Shown one piece after another: positions 1 to 9,377 of a DNA stretch of 64,000 nt. How positions within the stretch are numbered: position 1 is the stretch's first letter; each line of letters starts with the position of its first letter. The notes beneath the pieces are model-generated. The model did not search any database, was not told the DNA's origin, and saw nothing but the letters and a program-made list of their open reading frames with translations. Both the position numbers and the translations under genes were made by a program. This DNA is from Mycobacterium decipiens. GTDB lineage: Bacteria; Actinomycetota; Actinomycetes; Mycobacteriales; Mycobacteriaceae. Location of the stretch: contig NZ_OY970459.1 of the NCBI RefSeq assembly GCF_963853665.1, positions 3,720,001 through 3,784,000 on the forward strand, given 5' to 3'.

Positions 1-120
1 CGTTCCACAACGGCCGGTAGGCGCTCGTAGCGAACTGCGCCCCTCGGCGTCCACTGACACGCCGGAGAGCCCGAATTGCGCGCAGTCAGCGCACGACATA
101 CGTCGATGTGCTGATGATTT

Positions 121-408
121 ATGACTCCTAGCTGGCGGATGATGGATCCGATGCCTGAGATTGATCCGTGCGAGCAGAAGACGCCGCTGCCAATTTCGTC
201 GGCGCATGAAGGCGCCCACACGATCGAATTTCAACTCCGCCAGGAGTTACGCGAGTACGCCGTGAAGGTGCGCCAGTTGGCTTACACCCTGCCCAACGGA
301 GCGGGCGAGCACGCTCTTCTGCAGATGTCTGAGCAGATGACCATCACCGCTGACCAGCTCGCTTTGAGCCGACCCGGTGAGTCCGAAGACGAAGATTGGG
401 TGTGCTGA
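121..408 (+). CDS. Small conserved-looking hypothetical protein
   Basis: The frame encodes 95 residues and ends at TGA 406-408, just before a strong hairpin. I do not recognise a family. The product looks mostly helical and charged, with a central amphipathic stretch (FQLRQELREYAVKVRQLAYTL) and an acidic C-terminus (GESEDEDWVC). There is no signal peptide or membrane segment. Internal ATGs at 139, 142 and 151 are also possible starts because no clear Shine-Dalgarno site precedes 121. It points away from the window edge and is convergent with the cyclase-like gene at 540-1304. It could be a real small gene or a chance open frame. Confidence 0.4.
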   Translation: MTPSWRMMDPMPEIDPCEQKTPLPISSAHEGAHTIEFQLRQELREYAVKVRQLAYTLPNGAGEHALLQMSEQMTITADQLALSRPGESEDEDWVC

Positions 409-484
409 GTAGCAGACTCGTTAGGCCCAGGTTGATCCTGGTTGGCGCAGAATGATTTCGGCGGCCACGTGAGCCGAGCCATAG

Positions 485-515
485 GGGGCTCCCGCTCGCT
501 GCTCGCGGGAGCCCC
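485..515. terminator. Hairpin terminator between convergent genes
   Basis: A perfect 11-bp inverted repeat (GGGGCTCCCGC, 9-nt loop, GCGGGAGCCCC) sits between the plus-strand gene ending at 408 and the minus-strand gene ending at 540. There is no U-tract, which is common for mycobacterial terminators. Its position suits a bidirectional terminator. Confidence 0.6.
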
Positions 516-539
516 GTCAGCGCAGCCGTTACGCGCTTT

Positions 540-1304
540 TCACCCGCCAGGACCGCGCCGGCGTACACGCGACGATTGGGCGTGAACACGACGCTTGGGC
601 GCTACGCGAACAAGAACCCGCTCCACATGGGGAACTCCGTAAACGCCGGCGGATCTCTTCGCGCTGGCGGGCTTCATACGCAGCGGCGGGAAATCGTTGC
701 GGAGGTCCGGATGGCACAGCTGCGCTATGCGTTGTGACTGGGGCAAATCGCGCAGTTCTTGGGACCCCAGACCAATCAGCCAAGCACGACTGGGAAGCCG
801 GCCGAGCACCGCGTCCTCGGTAGCGCCCGATATCACCGTCTGTCCGCCATGAGCCAAATCCCGTAACTCCGCAGCCAGATTCATCGTCGGGCTCGCGTAG
901 ATGCGGTCATCGAGCAGTTGCACCCTACCGGTATGGATCCCGATGCGTAGCAGGGTCGGGGCCAGCGGAGCCTGGTGTAACGCCAACGCACATTTGACGG
1001 CGGCGCTGGCCTGGGCGAACGCAACCACGAAACCATCGCCCTTGCCGTGATCCACCAGGCGCACACCGTCGTGTTCGGCAACGATGTCCGATACCTTCCC
1101 ACCGAGTTCCATCCAGGCGGTGATCGCCTCGGGTTGGATGTCCCACATCGGATCCTCAACGCCAGCGAGCAGCAACGTCACCGTCCGCCTCAACATAAGC
1201 CAGCCAGCTTCTAGATCGCCCCAAAACACCGGCGCGTCATCTGCACAAAGACTGTCCATACGCTCCACGATGCGCGCACGAGGAGCCATGAACATCAGCG
1301 ACAA
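540..1304 (-). CDS. Class III cyclase-like regulatory protein (Rv1359 type), degenerate catalytic site
   Basis: The 254-residue product contains one adenylate/guanylate cyclase homology domain (about residues 40-200) and resembles the M. tuberculosis Rv1359 protein. The first metal-binding Asp of class III cyclases is missing: the strand reads LLLAGVEDP where active relatives have an ADVE/DxxGST pattern. The second acidic site is retained in [12 protein letters not shown]. The segment after LLLAGVEDP also looks shorter than usual. The protein is therefore probably a sensor or partner domain rather than an active cyclase. It lies 45 bp downstream of the large LuxR-type gene on the same strand, probably in one operon. 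A start at MAPRAR, six codons in, is also possible. Confidence 0.7.
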   Translation of the reverse strand: MSLMFMAPRARIVERMDSLCADDAPVFWGDLEAGWLMLRRTVTLLLAGVEDPMWDIQPEAITAWMELGGKVSDIVAEHDGVRLVDHGKGDGFVVAFAQASAAVKCALALHQAPLAPTLLRIGIHTGRVQLLDDRIYASPTMNLAAELRDLAHGGQTVISGATEDAVLGRLPSRAWLIGLGSQELRDLPQSQRIAQLCHPDLRNDFPPLRMKPASAKRSAGVYGVPHVERVLVRVAPKRRVHAQSSRVRRRGPGG

Positions 1305-1349
1305 CGCGCAAAGAAGCCCGCTTTGGGTACGTATTGCCGCACCCAGTGA

Positions 1350-4300
1350 CTAGTGGTCAGTGGGATAATTCGAGTGTTGCGCCGCTGCTTGTACCAATTG
1401 GACGCGGGAGGTCAGGTCTAGCTTGGCGTAGATGTGGGTAAGGTGCGTCTGTACGGTGCGCGGTGAGACGAACAGCCTCGCCGAGATTTCCTTGGTGGCC
1501 AGTCCCTCGGTTACTAGCTGTACGATCTTGTGCTCAGCCGGCGTCAGCGCGTCCCAGCCGTTGCTTGGGCGTTTGCGTTCGCCGCGACCGCGCTGTGCGT
1601 AGGCGATCGCCTCGTCGAAGGGCGCCGCACTTCCCTCAGCCCAGGCGGCGTCGAAGTCCGCCTCGCCCATCGCATCATGAAGCGCCGCCATGGCGGCCTC
1701 ATAGTCGGCATCCCAGATCTTGTGGCGGGTCTCCCCCGTACGCTGCCGCTGGCCTGCTGCGGCGCCGAACAGGCGCGCAGCTTGCCGGTGGCTACCGGCG
1801 TCACTGGCCAATCCGGCGAGCAGTTCGATGGCATCCGGCATGGCGAGGTACGTCTGCGCGTCGACGCCGCACGCAACCGCGGCGTGGGCATCATCGCGTG
1901 CCCTGCCCAGATCGTCCTGCGCAATGGCTACTCGCGCCCGCGCTATCAGCGCCACCATCTGGTGCCATCCCGTGCTCGCAAGGACGGCTTCGTCGGCGAA
2001 GCGTCGCGCGGTGGGCACATCTCCGCGAGCCAGGGCTGCCTGCGCCATGAGTTCGCGGTGTGTCGTTACCACGTTCTGTTGATTACAAAAATCCCAGCTG
2101 GCCTCGCTGGCGTCGACGGCCGCGGTATCGCCTGTGGCCAACGCGGCGCGGGTTATCGCTCCGTAACCCATGCATTGGTATACGCCGCCCAGCTCGGTGG
2201 CAGCTTCCAGTGCCGCATCGGCGATCGCATTGGCCGCGCAGTCGCCGCGGTAGGACAGCGCCATGGCCTCGACGTACAAGCCGAGCACCTTGGTGACGAC
2301 GTCGTTGGCCTCCTCGGCCTCGGCGGAAATCTCGCGGGATAGTGCCAATGCTGCGTTGGGATCGCCTTCCCACATCTGCGCAAAGCACAAAAATAGCCGG
2401 CATTGACGCGAGACGAATCGGTTTCCGATGTCTTCGGCGAGCTCTCGAGCCTGTTCGATCGCTGCTCGCAAGGGAATTGGCTCACCGTATATGAAGATCC
2501 CGACCATCTGCCAGTATCCGATTTGGCTCAAGGTCCACTCATCTTCTATGGCGCGCGCGACCTCCATCGCCTCGGCGAAGTAGGGCTCAGCCGCTTCTGC
2601 GTCGCAACTACAGCAGCCGCAGGCGACGAGCGCTCGAACCAATACCGTGGAGTCGTCTGCGTCGCGGGCGAGCGCCAGAGCGTGTTGGGCGTGCGCGACG
2701 ATGTCGGGGGCAACCATCGGCCTCATGGCCAGCCAGGCGTTGAGGATTACCTTCTCCGCAAGCGCCCGCGCCCAAACCCGTGCCGGCACGCCGAGATGAC
2801 TGTTGTCTTCCCCGTCGAGAATGGAGTCGAGCCAGGCCAACCCTTCGTGCATGCGTTCCTGCGACCACAGCGGCTGCAGTGCCGACGCCAGCTGCAACGC
2901 GGCTGTAATATCGCCGTTTCCACGGCTCCAGGTAAACGCGGCGCGCAGATTGTCGATCTCGGTTTCCGCCTGCAAGAGGCGTTGTTCATAGCCGGTGGAG
3001 GCGGGAGGGTTCAGTCCGGCCGCCATGGTTGTGTAGTGAGCCAAGTGCCGCGCGCGAACCTCGTCGACTTCATCGGATTCGCTCAGTTTTTCTAGCGCAT
3101 ACTGGCGCACGGTTTCCAGCAGCCGATAGCGCGTGCGGCCTCGGCTTTCTTCGGCTACCACCAACGATTTGCCCACCAGCAGCGCCAACTGATCAAGCAC
3201 CGGATAGCGCTCGACGAAGTCGTCGCTGGAAGCCGCGGCGACCTCGCATGCCGCGGTAAGGCCGAAACCGCCGACAAATACCGCCAGTCGGCGAAACAAG
3301 ATCCGTTCGGCTTCGGTCAGCAGTGCATAAGACCAATCCATCGATGCCTGGAGTGTCTGCTGCCGCTGCACCGCGCTGCGGGCACCACCGGTCAGCAGGC
3401 GGAAGCGGTCATCCAAACTGTTGGCGATCTCGCTTGGCGCCAACGACCGCAGCCGTGCCGCGGCCAACTCGATCGCTAGGGGCATACCGTCTAGCCGCCG
3501 GCAGATCTCGCTCACGGCTTCGGTGTTGTCAGCCGCGATCTCAAAATTGGGCTGGACCAGGCGCGCACGTTCGGTGAACAACTGGATCGCTTCGTTGGCA
3601 AGACACAGCGACGGCACCAGCCAGGTGACCTCGCCGGTGACCCCGATCGACTCGCGGCTGGTCGCCAAGATGGTCAACTCCGGGCAAGCGCCCAACAGCG
3701 CAACGACCAGCTCGGCGCACGCATCCAAAAGGTGCTCGCAATTGTCCAACACCATAAGCATGTGGCGGTTGCCGATGGCATGCGTAAGAGTGTCGAATAT
3801 TGAGCGGCCTGGCTGATCTATCAGGCCCAAAGCGTGGGCCGCGGTGGTCGATACGATGTCGGGATCGGCGATTGGGGCCAGATCCACGAAACACAAGCCA
3901 TCACGAAATTCCGATGCCGCCGCGATCTGGATCGCCAGACGGGTCTTGCCCACACCGCCGTCACCGCGCAGCGTCACCAGCCGGTACTTCGCCAGGAGCT
4001 CTTGCACCTCGCGAATCTGCGCATCACGGCCCACAAAAGTGGTGAACTGCACCGGAAGATTGGATCGGGTGACGACCGACGGTCGCAGCGGCGGAAACCC
4101 ATAGGGAAGGTCTGGATGACACAACTGGAGAACCCGTTCTTGGCGATGCAGAACCCGCAAGGGGTAGCTACCGATGTCGATCAACCAGGCGTCTGCCGGA
4201 AGCTGGTCTGAGACCAGATCACTTGTAACTGCTGACAGCAAAGTCTGGCCTTCGTGCGCTAGGTCGCGCAGGCGCGCGCTCTCGTCAATCGCAGCGCCGA

Positions 4301-4619
4301 CGATGGTGCCGTCGTCGCGCAGCCGGACATCACCGGTGTGCACACCGACCCGTGGCCGCTTGGGTGCCAGGGCTGTGAGCTGCAGGTCCAACGCGCACGC
4401 GATCGCGTCGCCGGCGCGCAGGAACGCAGCCACGAGACCGCTACCCAAGTCTTGATCGACGGGTCGCACCACCCCACCATGGGTCGCGATTGCATCCGAT
4501 ACCGTGCGATCCAGGTTTGAACCGTTTGCCGCCAGCTCCTCTTGCCGCGCCTGCGAACGCCCCGTCGAGTCCTGGACGTCAGCCGTTAGCAACGTCACCG
4601 CCTCCACTAGCGCACTCAT
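1350..4619 (-). CDS. Giant cyclase-like/NB-ARC ATPase/LuxR transcriptional regulator (Rv1358 type)
   Basis: From the chosen ATG at 4619 the product has 1089 residues. An N-terminal cyclase homology domain covers residues 1-175. It keeps the first Asp (LLTADVQDST) but has Ser for the second metal Asp (QDLGSGLVAAF), so cyclase activity is unlikely. An NB-ARC/STAND ATPase follows, with P-loop GDGGVGKT at 219-226 and Walker B-like MLMVLDNCEH near 290. Next comes a long TPR-like helical region, then a C-terminal LuxR helix-turn-helix (about 1020-1085; TPAEHKIVQLVTEGLATKEIS). This is the layout of H37Rv Rv1358 and its paralogues, thought to be signal-gated transcription factors. The frame stays open to 4985, but the extra N-terminus lacks cyclase-family sequence. 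AAGGGAG lies 11-12 nt before 4619. Confidence 0.85.
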   Translation of the reverse strand: MSALVEAVTLLTADVQDSTGRSQARQEELAANGSNLDRTVSDAIATHGGVVRPVDQDLGSGLVAAFLRAGDAIACALDLQLTALAPKRPRVGVHTGDVRLRDDGTIVGAAIDESARLRDLAHEGQTLLSAVTSDLVSDQLPADAWLIDIGSYPLRVLHRQERVLQLCHPDLPYGFPPLRPSVVTRSNLPVQFTTFVGRDAQIREVQELLAKYRLVTLRGDGGVGKTRLAIQIAAASEFRDGLCFVDLAPIADPDIVSTTAAHALGLIDQPGRSIFDTLTHAIGNRHMLMVLDNCEHLLDACAELVVALLGACPELTILATSRESIGVTGEVTWLVPSLCLANEAIQLFTERARLVQPNFEIAADNTEAVSEICRRLDGMPLAIELAAARLRSLAPSEIANSLDDRFRLLTGGARSAVQRQQTLQASMDWSYALLTEAERILFRRLAVFVGGFGLTAACEVAAASSDDFVERYPVLDQLALLVGKSLVVAEESRGRTRYRLLETVRQYALEKLSESDEVDEVRARHLAHYTTMAAGLNPPASTGYEQRLLQAETEIDNLRAAFTWSRGNGDITAALQLASALQPLWSQERMHEGLAWLDSILDGEDNSHLGVPARVWARALAEKVILNAWLAMRPMVAPDIVAHAQHALALARDADDSTVLVRALVACGCCSCDAEAAEPYFAEAMEVARAIEDEWTLSQIGYWQMVGIFIYGEPIPLRAAIEQARELAEDIGNRFVSRQCRLFLCFAQMWEGDPNAALALSREISAEAEEANDVVTKVLGLYVEAMALSYRGDCAANAIADAALEAATELGGVYQCMGYGAITRAALATGDTAAVDASEASWDFCNQQNVVTTHRELMAQAALARGDVPTARRFADEAVLASTGWHQMVALIARARVAIAQDDLGRARDDAHAAVACGVDAQTYLAMPDAIELLAGLASDAGSHRQAARLFGAAAGQRQRTGETRHKIWDADYEAAMAALHDAMGEADFDAAWAEGSAAPFDEAIAYAQRGRGERKRPSNGWDALTPAEHKIVQLVTEGLATKEISARLFVSPRTVQTHLTHIYAKLDLTSRVQLVQAAAQHSNYPTDH

Positions 4620-5516
4620 GCCCAGACCCACTCCCTTCAGAGAGGTTAGCCAAACGTCAGTCACTGCTAGTGGCCACCATCCGCCGGACACAGGCTCCAC
4701 ATACATGGCTCTTACTCCACCAACCTGGGAGCGAGGAGATCGAGCGCCCCGTCTCGGGCTCCGAAACGAGCCGATCGCGGGCCCCGGACTCGCACGATCC
4801 GTGATCACGACCAAGATCACACGAGTCGTCGAGAAGTTCCAGTCCAAGCTTGGCGACATGAAGTGGGTCGAGTACGCTAACTTGCTTGCGGCAGTTGCTG
4901 GCAACGCGATCGAAATTTGCGCCTTGCATTCGGCCGTCGCGCTCGTGCAGCCAGGTGGCCAGCACCACATCCGAGCGGCCGGCAACCACCTCGGGCAGCC
5001 GCACCGGTCGAGGTGGTATCAGCTCAGCGATGCCGGTCACACCTCTCATCGGGCGCTGCCCGATGGCGCGCTGAGGATCCCCAGATTGCCGCCCAGTCCA
5101 GGTCTTCCTGGGGTACAACGCATGTGGGCCACACCCGACTCGCCTGTGCTACCACAACACCACCGGTCTGCGCGCGAATTCGCAGATCGGGCAACCACAC
5201 CACACGGCGATCCTTCGCCCGCGCCAGCGGCGCCACAGTCCGGGCGGATACGACATCGGTTCGAGAGCCGCAGTCGGGACCGAGGCAACTCGGGATCACG
5301 CTGATCCGAAAGTTTGCAGCACCGTACCCCGCACAGTCTGCACCGCAAGCCCGAACAATTCAGCAAATTCACAGACAATTCCAAGAGAAGTTGGGCCCGC
5401 CCGGGCTTAGCGGGGGGTACTGTGTTATTCCACGTGGGGGGCCCATCCAGCGCTACTTCGGCGTCCAGGGGGGCGCCGAAGCGGAGGGGCCTAGGTGCAG
5501 AGCCTCTGGATCGGTT
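4620..5516. other. Long divergent intergenic region
   Basis: About 900 bases separate the minus-strand LuxR-type gene from the plus-strand EAL gene. Open frames cross it on both strands, but none shows family motifs, a good ribosome site or consistent reading. It must hold the promoters of both flanking genes. It may also contain decayed coding sequence that I cannot identify. Confidence 0.45.
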
Positions 5517-6413
5517 ATGTCAGCACGCTTCAGGGACCGCATGAGCGTCGGGCCGACCGAGTTGATCGATTACTACGAGATACTTAAGGCGCACATGGAA
5601 ACCGACCGTGATCGATGGGCAGGCTTCGACCGCGGCCAGCAGAACACCCACGACGGTCTGTCCACCTCGATGCGCGCGGCACTGGATCGCGGTGAGTTCT
5701 TCCTCGTCTACCAGCCGATCATCCGGCTCGCCGATAACTGCATCATCGGCGCCGAGGCTCTGCTGCGGTGGCAGCACCCGACGCTGGGCACCCTGCTCCC
5801 GGGCCAATTCATCGACCGCGCCGAGGCCAACGGACTGATCGTGCCGCTCACGGCCTTCGTGATCGAGCAAGCCTGCCGCCACGTCCACAGGTGGCGTGAC
5901 GATAGCACCGACTTGCCCCCGTTCGTCAGCGTCAACGTCTCCGCCAGCACCATCTGTGATCCCGGCTTCCTCCCACTAGTCGAAAGTGTGCTCGCCGAGA
6001 CCGGCCTGCCCGCCCACGCCCTGCAGCTCGAGTTGGCCGAGGACGCACGCCTGACCAGAGACGAGAAATCGGTGACCAGGCTGCAGGAACTGTCTGCCCT
6101 CGGCGTAGGCATCGCCATCGATGACTTCGGCATCGGATTCTCCAGCCTCGCCTACCTTCCCAGCCTCCCGGTCGACGTGGTCAAGCTCGCCGGCAAGTTC
6201 ATCGAGAGCCTCGATGGCAACATCCAAGCTCGGCTGGCCAACGAACAGATCACCCGAGCGATGATCGACCTTGCCGACAAGCTCGGTATCACCGTCACTG
6301 CAAAGCTCGTCGAAACCCCCAGCCAGGCCGCCCGGTTGCGCGCGTTCGGCTGTGAAGCCGCTCAGGGCTGGCACTTTGCCAGGGCACTACCGGTCTCCTT
6401 TTTCAAAGAGTAG
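5517..6413 (+). CDS. Stand-alone EAL-domain protein, c-di-GMP phosphodiesterase family (Rv1357c type)
   Basis: The 298-residue product is one EAL domain, nearly collinear with H37Rv Rv1357c (307 residues), which is described as a c-di-GMP phosphodiesterase. Visible motifs are EALLRW, NVSAS, LELAED, IAIDDFGIGF and AAQGWHFA. Two canonical motifs deviate. KIDxxF reads VKLAGKF, so its Asp is lost. The loop usually reading AEGVE reads AKLVE, so its first Glu is Lys. As I recall, the M. tuberculosis protein shares these changes. ATG 5541, eight codons in, is a good alternative start preceded by AGGGA. The gene is divergent from the cyclase/LuxR regulator. Confidence 0.85.
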   Translation: MSARFRDRMSVGPTELIDYYEILKAHMETDRDRWAGFDRGQQNTHDGLSTSMRAALDRGEFFLVYQPIIRLADNCIIGAEALLRWQHPTLGTLLPGQFIDRAEANGLIVPLTAFVIEQACRHVHRWRDDSTDLPPFVSVNVSASTICDPGFLPLVESVLAETGLPAHALQLELAEDARLTRDEKSVTRLQELSALGVGIAIDDFGIGFSSLAYLPSLPVDVVKLAGKFIESLDGNIQARLANEQITRAMIDLADKLGITVTAKLVETPSQAARLRAFGCEAAQGWHFARALPVSFFKE

Positions 6414-7105
6414 GTCCCGCTGTGGACGGGGATCGATGTCGACAGTTGTATCAGGGGGTAGCACGGAAGCCCCGCACGTTTGAGCGGTGGGACCGGTTTC
6501 GGAATGAATGCTCGTCAACGTAATGCGCGAGGTTGTCCATGCCGACCGAGTGATGCGGCATGCCGGCGACGTGCCGGCTGTCCCCAGCATCAGCCCCTCA
6601 CCATCCCCCAACGGCAACGGGGTCCACCACCGATAGGGTCTAAACACAGAGCAAATACAATCAAGAGCCGTGACTAACACCGAATATCGCTTTGTCGATC
6701 CTGAAAAGATCTGCCTGTTTAGTCACGTAGTTTTCGAGCACGTATGCGTGGCAATTGTGGACGCGCGCGTGTCAAAGAAAACATGGCGTGCAGAACGCGC
6801 AATATATCGGGGAGTTATGGATTGCGCCGAATACACGTAAAAGGTTCTTCGGTAGTTCGTTCACGGCCCTAGAAGCAATTCAACAATTATCAGCGACATA
6901 AACAGCAGCGAGGTTGGGCGTCAATACCCCGCCGCGCTGCGCCGTTCTGCGCGAAGGCAGCCACTCGCAAGGTAGACCTGCACCAGCCAAAACGACTGCC
7001 TGGACGTCAACGCAACCGGACGTAGCAGCCCCAACCGCTGCCCTGCTCGATGCAAACGCAGCAACTCTCGAGTTAACAGCCCAGCACCCAACATATTGGA
7101 GAATC
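6414..7105. other. Intergenic region with an AT-richer core
   Basis: About 690 bases separate the EAL gene from the acyltransferase-like gene. The part from roughly 6640 to 6900 is richer in A and T than its surroundings. It contains a 57-codon GTG-initiated frame (6670-6840) whose codon use is poor for this genome. A promoter for the downstream gene set is expected here. I see no repeat, tRNA or confident gene. Confidence 0.4.
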
Positions 7106-7861
7106 ATGACCACCCCTCAACTCCACGCCATCGCGCCGCAGAAGTTACACTTTCGGGAAAACCTCAGCGTGTGGATTTCCGATGCACAATGCCGGCTGGT
7201 GGTATCGCGACCCACACTTGACCGCGGGTTGTGGAATGAATACCTTCGCGGTGCCCACCGCACCTATAAGAAGCACGGAGTCGAGTGTACCTTAAATCTC
7301 GACAGCGTCTACAGTGGACATGACACACAGTTGTTCTTTGCTGCGCTGGATGGTCAGGGTGACGTTGTGGGGGGTGCGCGCATAATCGGGCCGCTGCGGT
7401 CAGCCGATGATTCGCATGCGGTCATCGAGTGGGCCGGTAATCCCGGAGTGCACGAAGTCCGCAAGATGATCGATGATCGGGTGCCATTCGGGGTCGTGGA
7501 AGCGAAGACCGGTTGGGTTGACAGCGACTCTCGTCACCGTGATGCGATTGCCGCGGCCTTGGCGCGCGCCCTACCGCTAAGCATGTCCTTGTTGGGGGTT
7601 CAGTTCGTTATGGGGACCGGGGCGGCCCATGCGCTGGATCGGTGGCGCTCTTCGGGGGCCGTAATCGCAGCGAAAATCCCAGCAGCTATCTACCCGGATG
7701 AACGCTATCGAACCAAGATGATCTGGTGGGACCACCGTACCTACGCGAATCATGCTGAGCCGAAGCAACTATCAAAGATGGTTGTCGAATCACGCAAGCT
7801 TATGCGCGACGCTGACGCGTTGAGCGTAACCACCACAGCGACCACAGGAGCCGGCCAGTGA
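7106..7861 (+). CDS. Autoinducer synthase/FeeM-like N-acyltransferase (GNAT fold), probable Rv1356c homologue
   Basis: The 251-residue product starts at ATG 7106 after TTGGAGAATC, a good ribosome site; the frame remains open upstream to 6914. Its pattern fits the LuxI/FeeM branch of the GNAT fold. It has an early helix LWNEYLRGAHRTYKKHG, a strand-turn FFAALDGQGDVVGGARIIGPL, and then EVRKMID and FGVVEAKTGWVDSDSRHRDAI where relatives carry the glutamate and acceptor-binding segment. FeeM-type enzymes join a fatty acyl group from an acyl carrier protein to an amino acid. The gene precedes a P450 and an E1-nitroreductase fusion on the same strand, suggesting a shared biosynthetic pathway. The family call rests on pattern only, and the substrate is unknown. 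Confidence 0.6.
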   Translation: MTTPQLHAIAPQKLHFRENLSVWISDAQCRLVVSRPTLDRGLWNEYLRGAHRTYKKHGVECTLNLDSVYSGHDTQLFFAALDGQGDVVGGARIIGPLRSADDSHAVIEWAGNPGVHEVRKMIDDRVPFGVVEAKTGWVDSDSRHRDAIAAALARALPLSMSLLGVQFVMGTGAAHALDRWRSSGAVIAAKIPAAIYPDERYRTKMIWWDHRTYANHAEPKQLSKMVVESRKLMRDADALSVTTTATTGAGQ

Positions 7862-7991
7862 CCAACGCTCAGTTCTGCGTGCTCCTTCTCCGTGCGATAA
7901 CCTCACGATCGTCTCGTGTTTCGCCTGTGCTTGGTGGGCTTCCGAGTCCGAGAGCTTTGCGGTGCGTAACGGGTGCGGGAGGCGAGGCGTA

Positions 7992-9377
7992 ATGCAGGAG
8001 ACGCCCATTGCGTTATTGCCATTGGCTCCGAAGAACCCGTTGTCCTATCGCCAGCGCGCTCGCGCGTTGCGGTCGTTTCATACCGGCATGGACCACCTTC
8101 GCGACGCGGGTGGTCCGGTGACTCGACTTACGTTCGGGCCAAAATGGCTAACGCCCCCGGTGGTGGTGGCGACGTCTCCCGAGGCCATTCGCGACATCCT
8201 CACCAACAAGGACGGTTCGATCGACAAAACAACCCGGGTGTTTTCCGAGTTTCGTCGGGTGCTCGGGGCAAACTTGTTCGATCTGCCGCATGAGGCGTGG
8301 CTGCCGCGCCGGCGCACGTTGCAGCCGGTGTTTACCAAACAGCAGGTCGCGGCATTCGGTGGACACATGACCGAGGCCGCCGAGTCGGTGGCGGCGGCTT
8401 GGCACGACGGTGCGACGGTCAATTTGGACACCGAGTGCCGCACCTTGACGTTGCGAGCGTTGGGGCGCTCGGTGCTGGGGCTTGACTTGACCAATCACGC
8501 CGTCGACGTCGGTGAGCCGCTGCGGGTTGCGCTGACCTATATTGCGGAGCGGGCGGTGCGGCCGGTGCGGGCACCGGCGTGGCTTCCGACGCCGGCGCGC
8601 TGGCGCGCCCGCACCGCCGCGGCGACTTTGCGGGGGCTTGCCGGCGCCATTCTGCAAGCGTGCCGTACCGATCCCGGCAGGGATGCACCGCTGGTGCGGG
8701 CCTTGATGCAGGCCACCGACCCGGTTACCGGCCAGCGGTTGACCGATCAACAGATCGCCGACGAGCTGATTGTGTTCTTATTCGCCGGTCATGACACCAC
8801 CGCGACGACTTTGGCGTATGCGCTGTGGCAGCTGGGCCGGCATGCCGATATCCAGGACCGCGTCGCCGCCGAGGTGGCCAGGCTGCCCGACCGGAAATTG
8901 ACCCCCGATGATGTGGGGGCGCTGCCGTACACGGTGCAGGTGCTGCACGAGGCTTTGCGACTGTGCCCGCCGACAGCCACCGGATCGCGGATGGCTATCC
9001 GTGACGTCGAGGTCGCCGGCTACCGGGTCCAGGCCGGCACGATGCTGCTCTTCGGGCGCCGCGCCGTGCAACGAGATCCGGCATTGTGGGAAGAGCCGCT
9101 GGTGTTCGATCCGGACCGGTTCAGCCCGGCGAACACGAAAGGCCGCGTGCGATGGCAGTACGTGCCGTTCGGCGCCGGCCCCCGGTCGTGCATCGGGGAT
9201 CATTTCGCGATGCTCGAGGCCACCCTGGGGTTGGCGACGTTCATCCGGCGAGCTGAAGTGCACTCGCTGGTCAACGATTTCCCGCTGGCGGCACCGCTCA
9301 CCGTTGTGGCCGGCGGCCCAATTTGGGCCCGCATCCGTCGGCGGAGCATGGGCACAACCTGGGAGCCACACAAGTGA
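7992..9377 (+). CDS. Cytochrome P450 monooxygenase
   Basis: The 461-residue product has all P450 signatures: the I-helix oxygen-activation motif AGHDTT (265-270), the K-helix EALR (320-323), and the haem-binding loop FGAGPRSCIG with the thiolate ligand Cys400. No membrane anchor is visible, consistent with a soluble bacterial P450 fed by ferredoxin. ATG 7992 is preceded by GGAGG at 9-nt spacing, preferred over an upstream GTG at 7962. The stop codon overlaps the GTG start of moeY, so the two are translationally coupled. I do not recall a P450 at this position in H37Rv. The likely substrate is the product of the neighbouring acyltransferase or MoeY; this is inference. Confidence 0.9.
   Translation: MQETPIALLPLAPKNPLSYRQRARALRSFHTGMDHLRDAGGPVTRLTFGPKWLTPPVVVATSPEAIRDILTNKDGSIDKTTRVFSEFRRVLGANLFDLPHEAWLPRRRTLQPVFTKQQVAAFGGHMTEAAESVAAAWHDGATVNLDTECRTLTLRALGRSVLGLDLTNHAVDVGEPLRVALTYIAERAVRPVRAPAWLPTPARWRARTAAATLRGLAGAILQACRTDPGRDAPLVRALMQATDPVTGQRLTDQQIADELIVFLFAGHDTTATTLAYALWQLGRHADIQDRVAAEVARLPDRKLTPDDVGALPYTVQVLHEALRLCPPTATGSRMAIRDVEVAGYRVQAGTMLLFGRRAVQRDPALWEEPLVFDPDRFSPANTKGRVRWQYVPFGAGPRSCIGDHFAMLEATLGLATFIRRAEVHSLVNDFPLAAPLTVVAGGPIWARIRRRSMGTTWEPHK

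Noticed and set aside
4620..4985. N-terminal extension of the large LuxR-type regulator
   Set aside because: The translation is not cyclase-like. A better start with an upstream ribosome site is at 4619.
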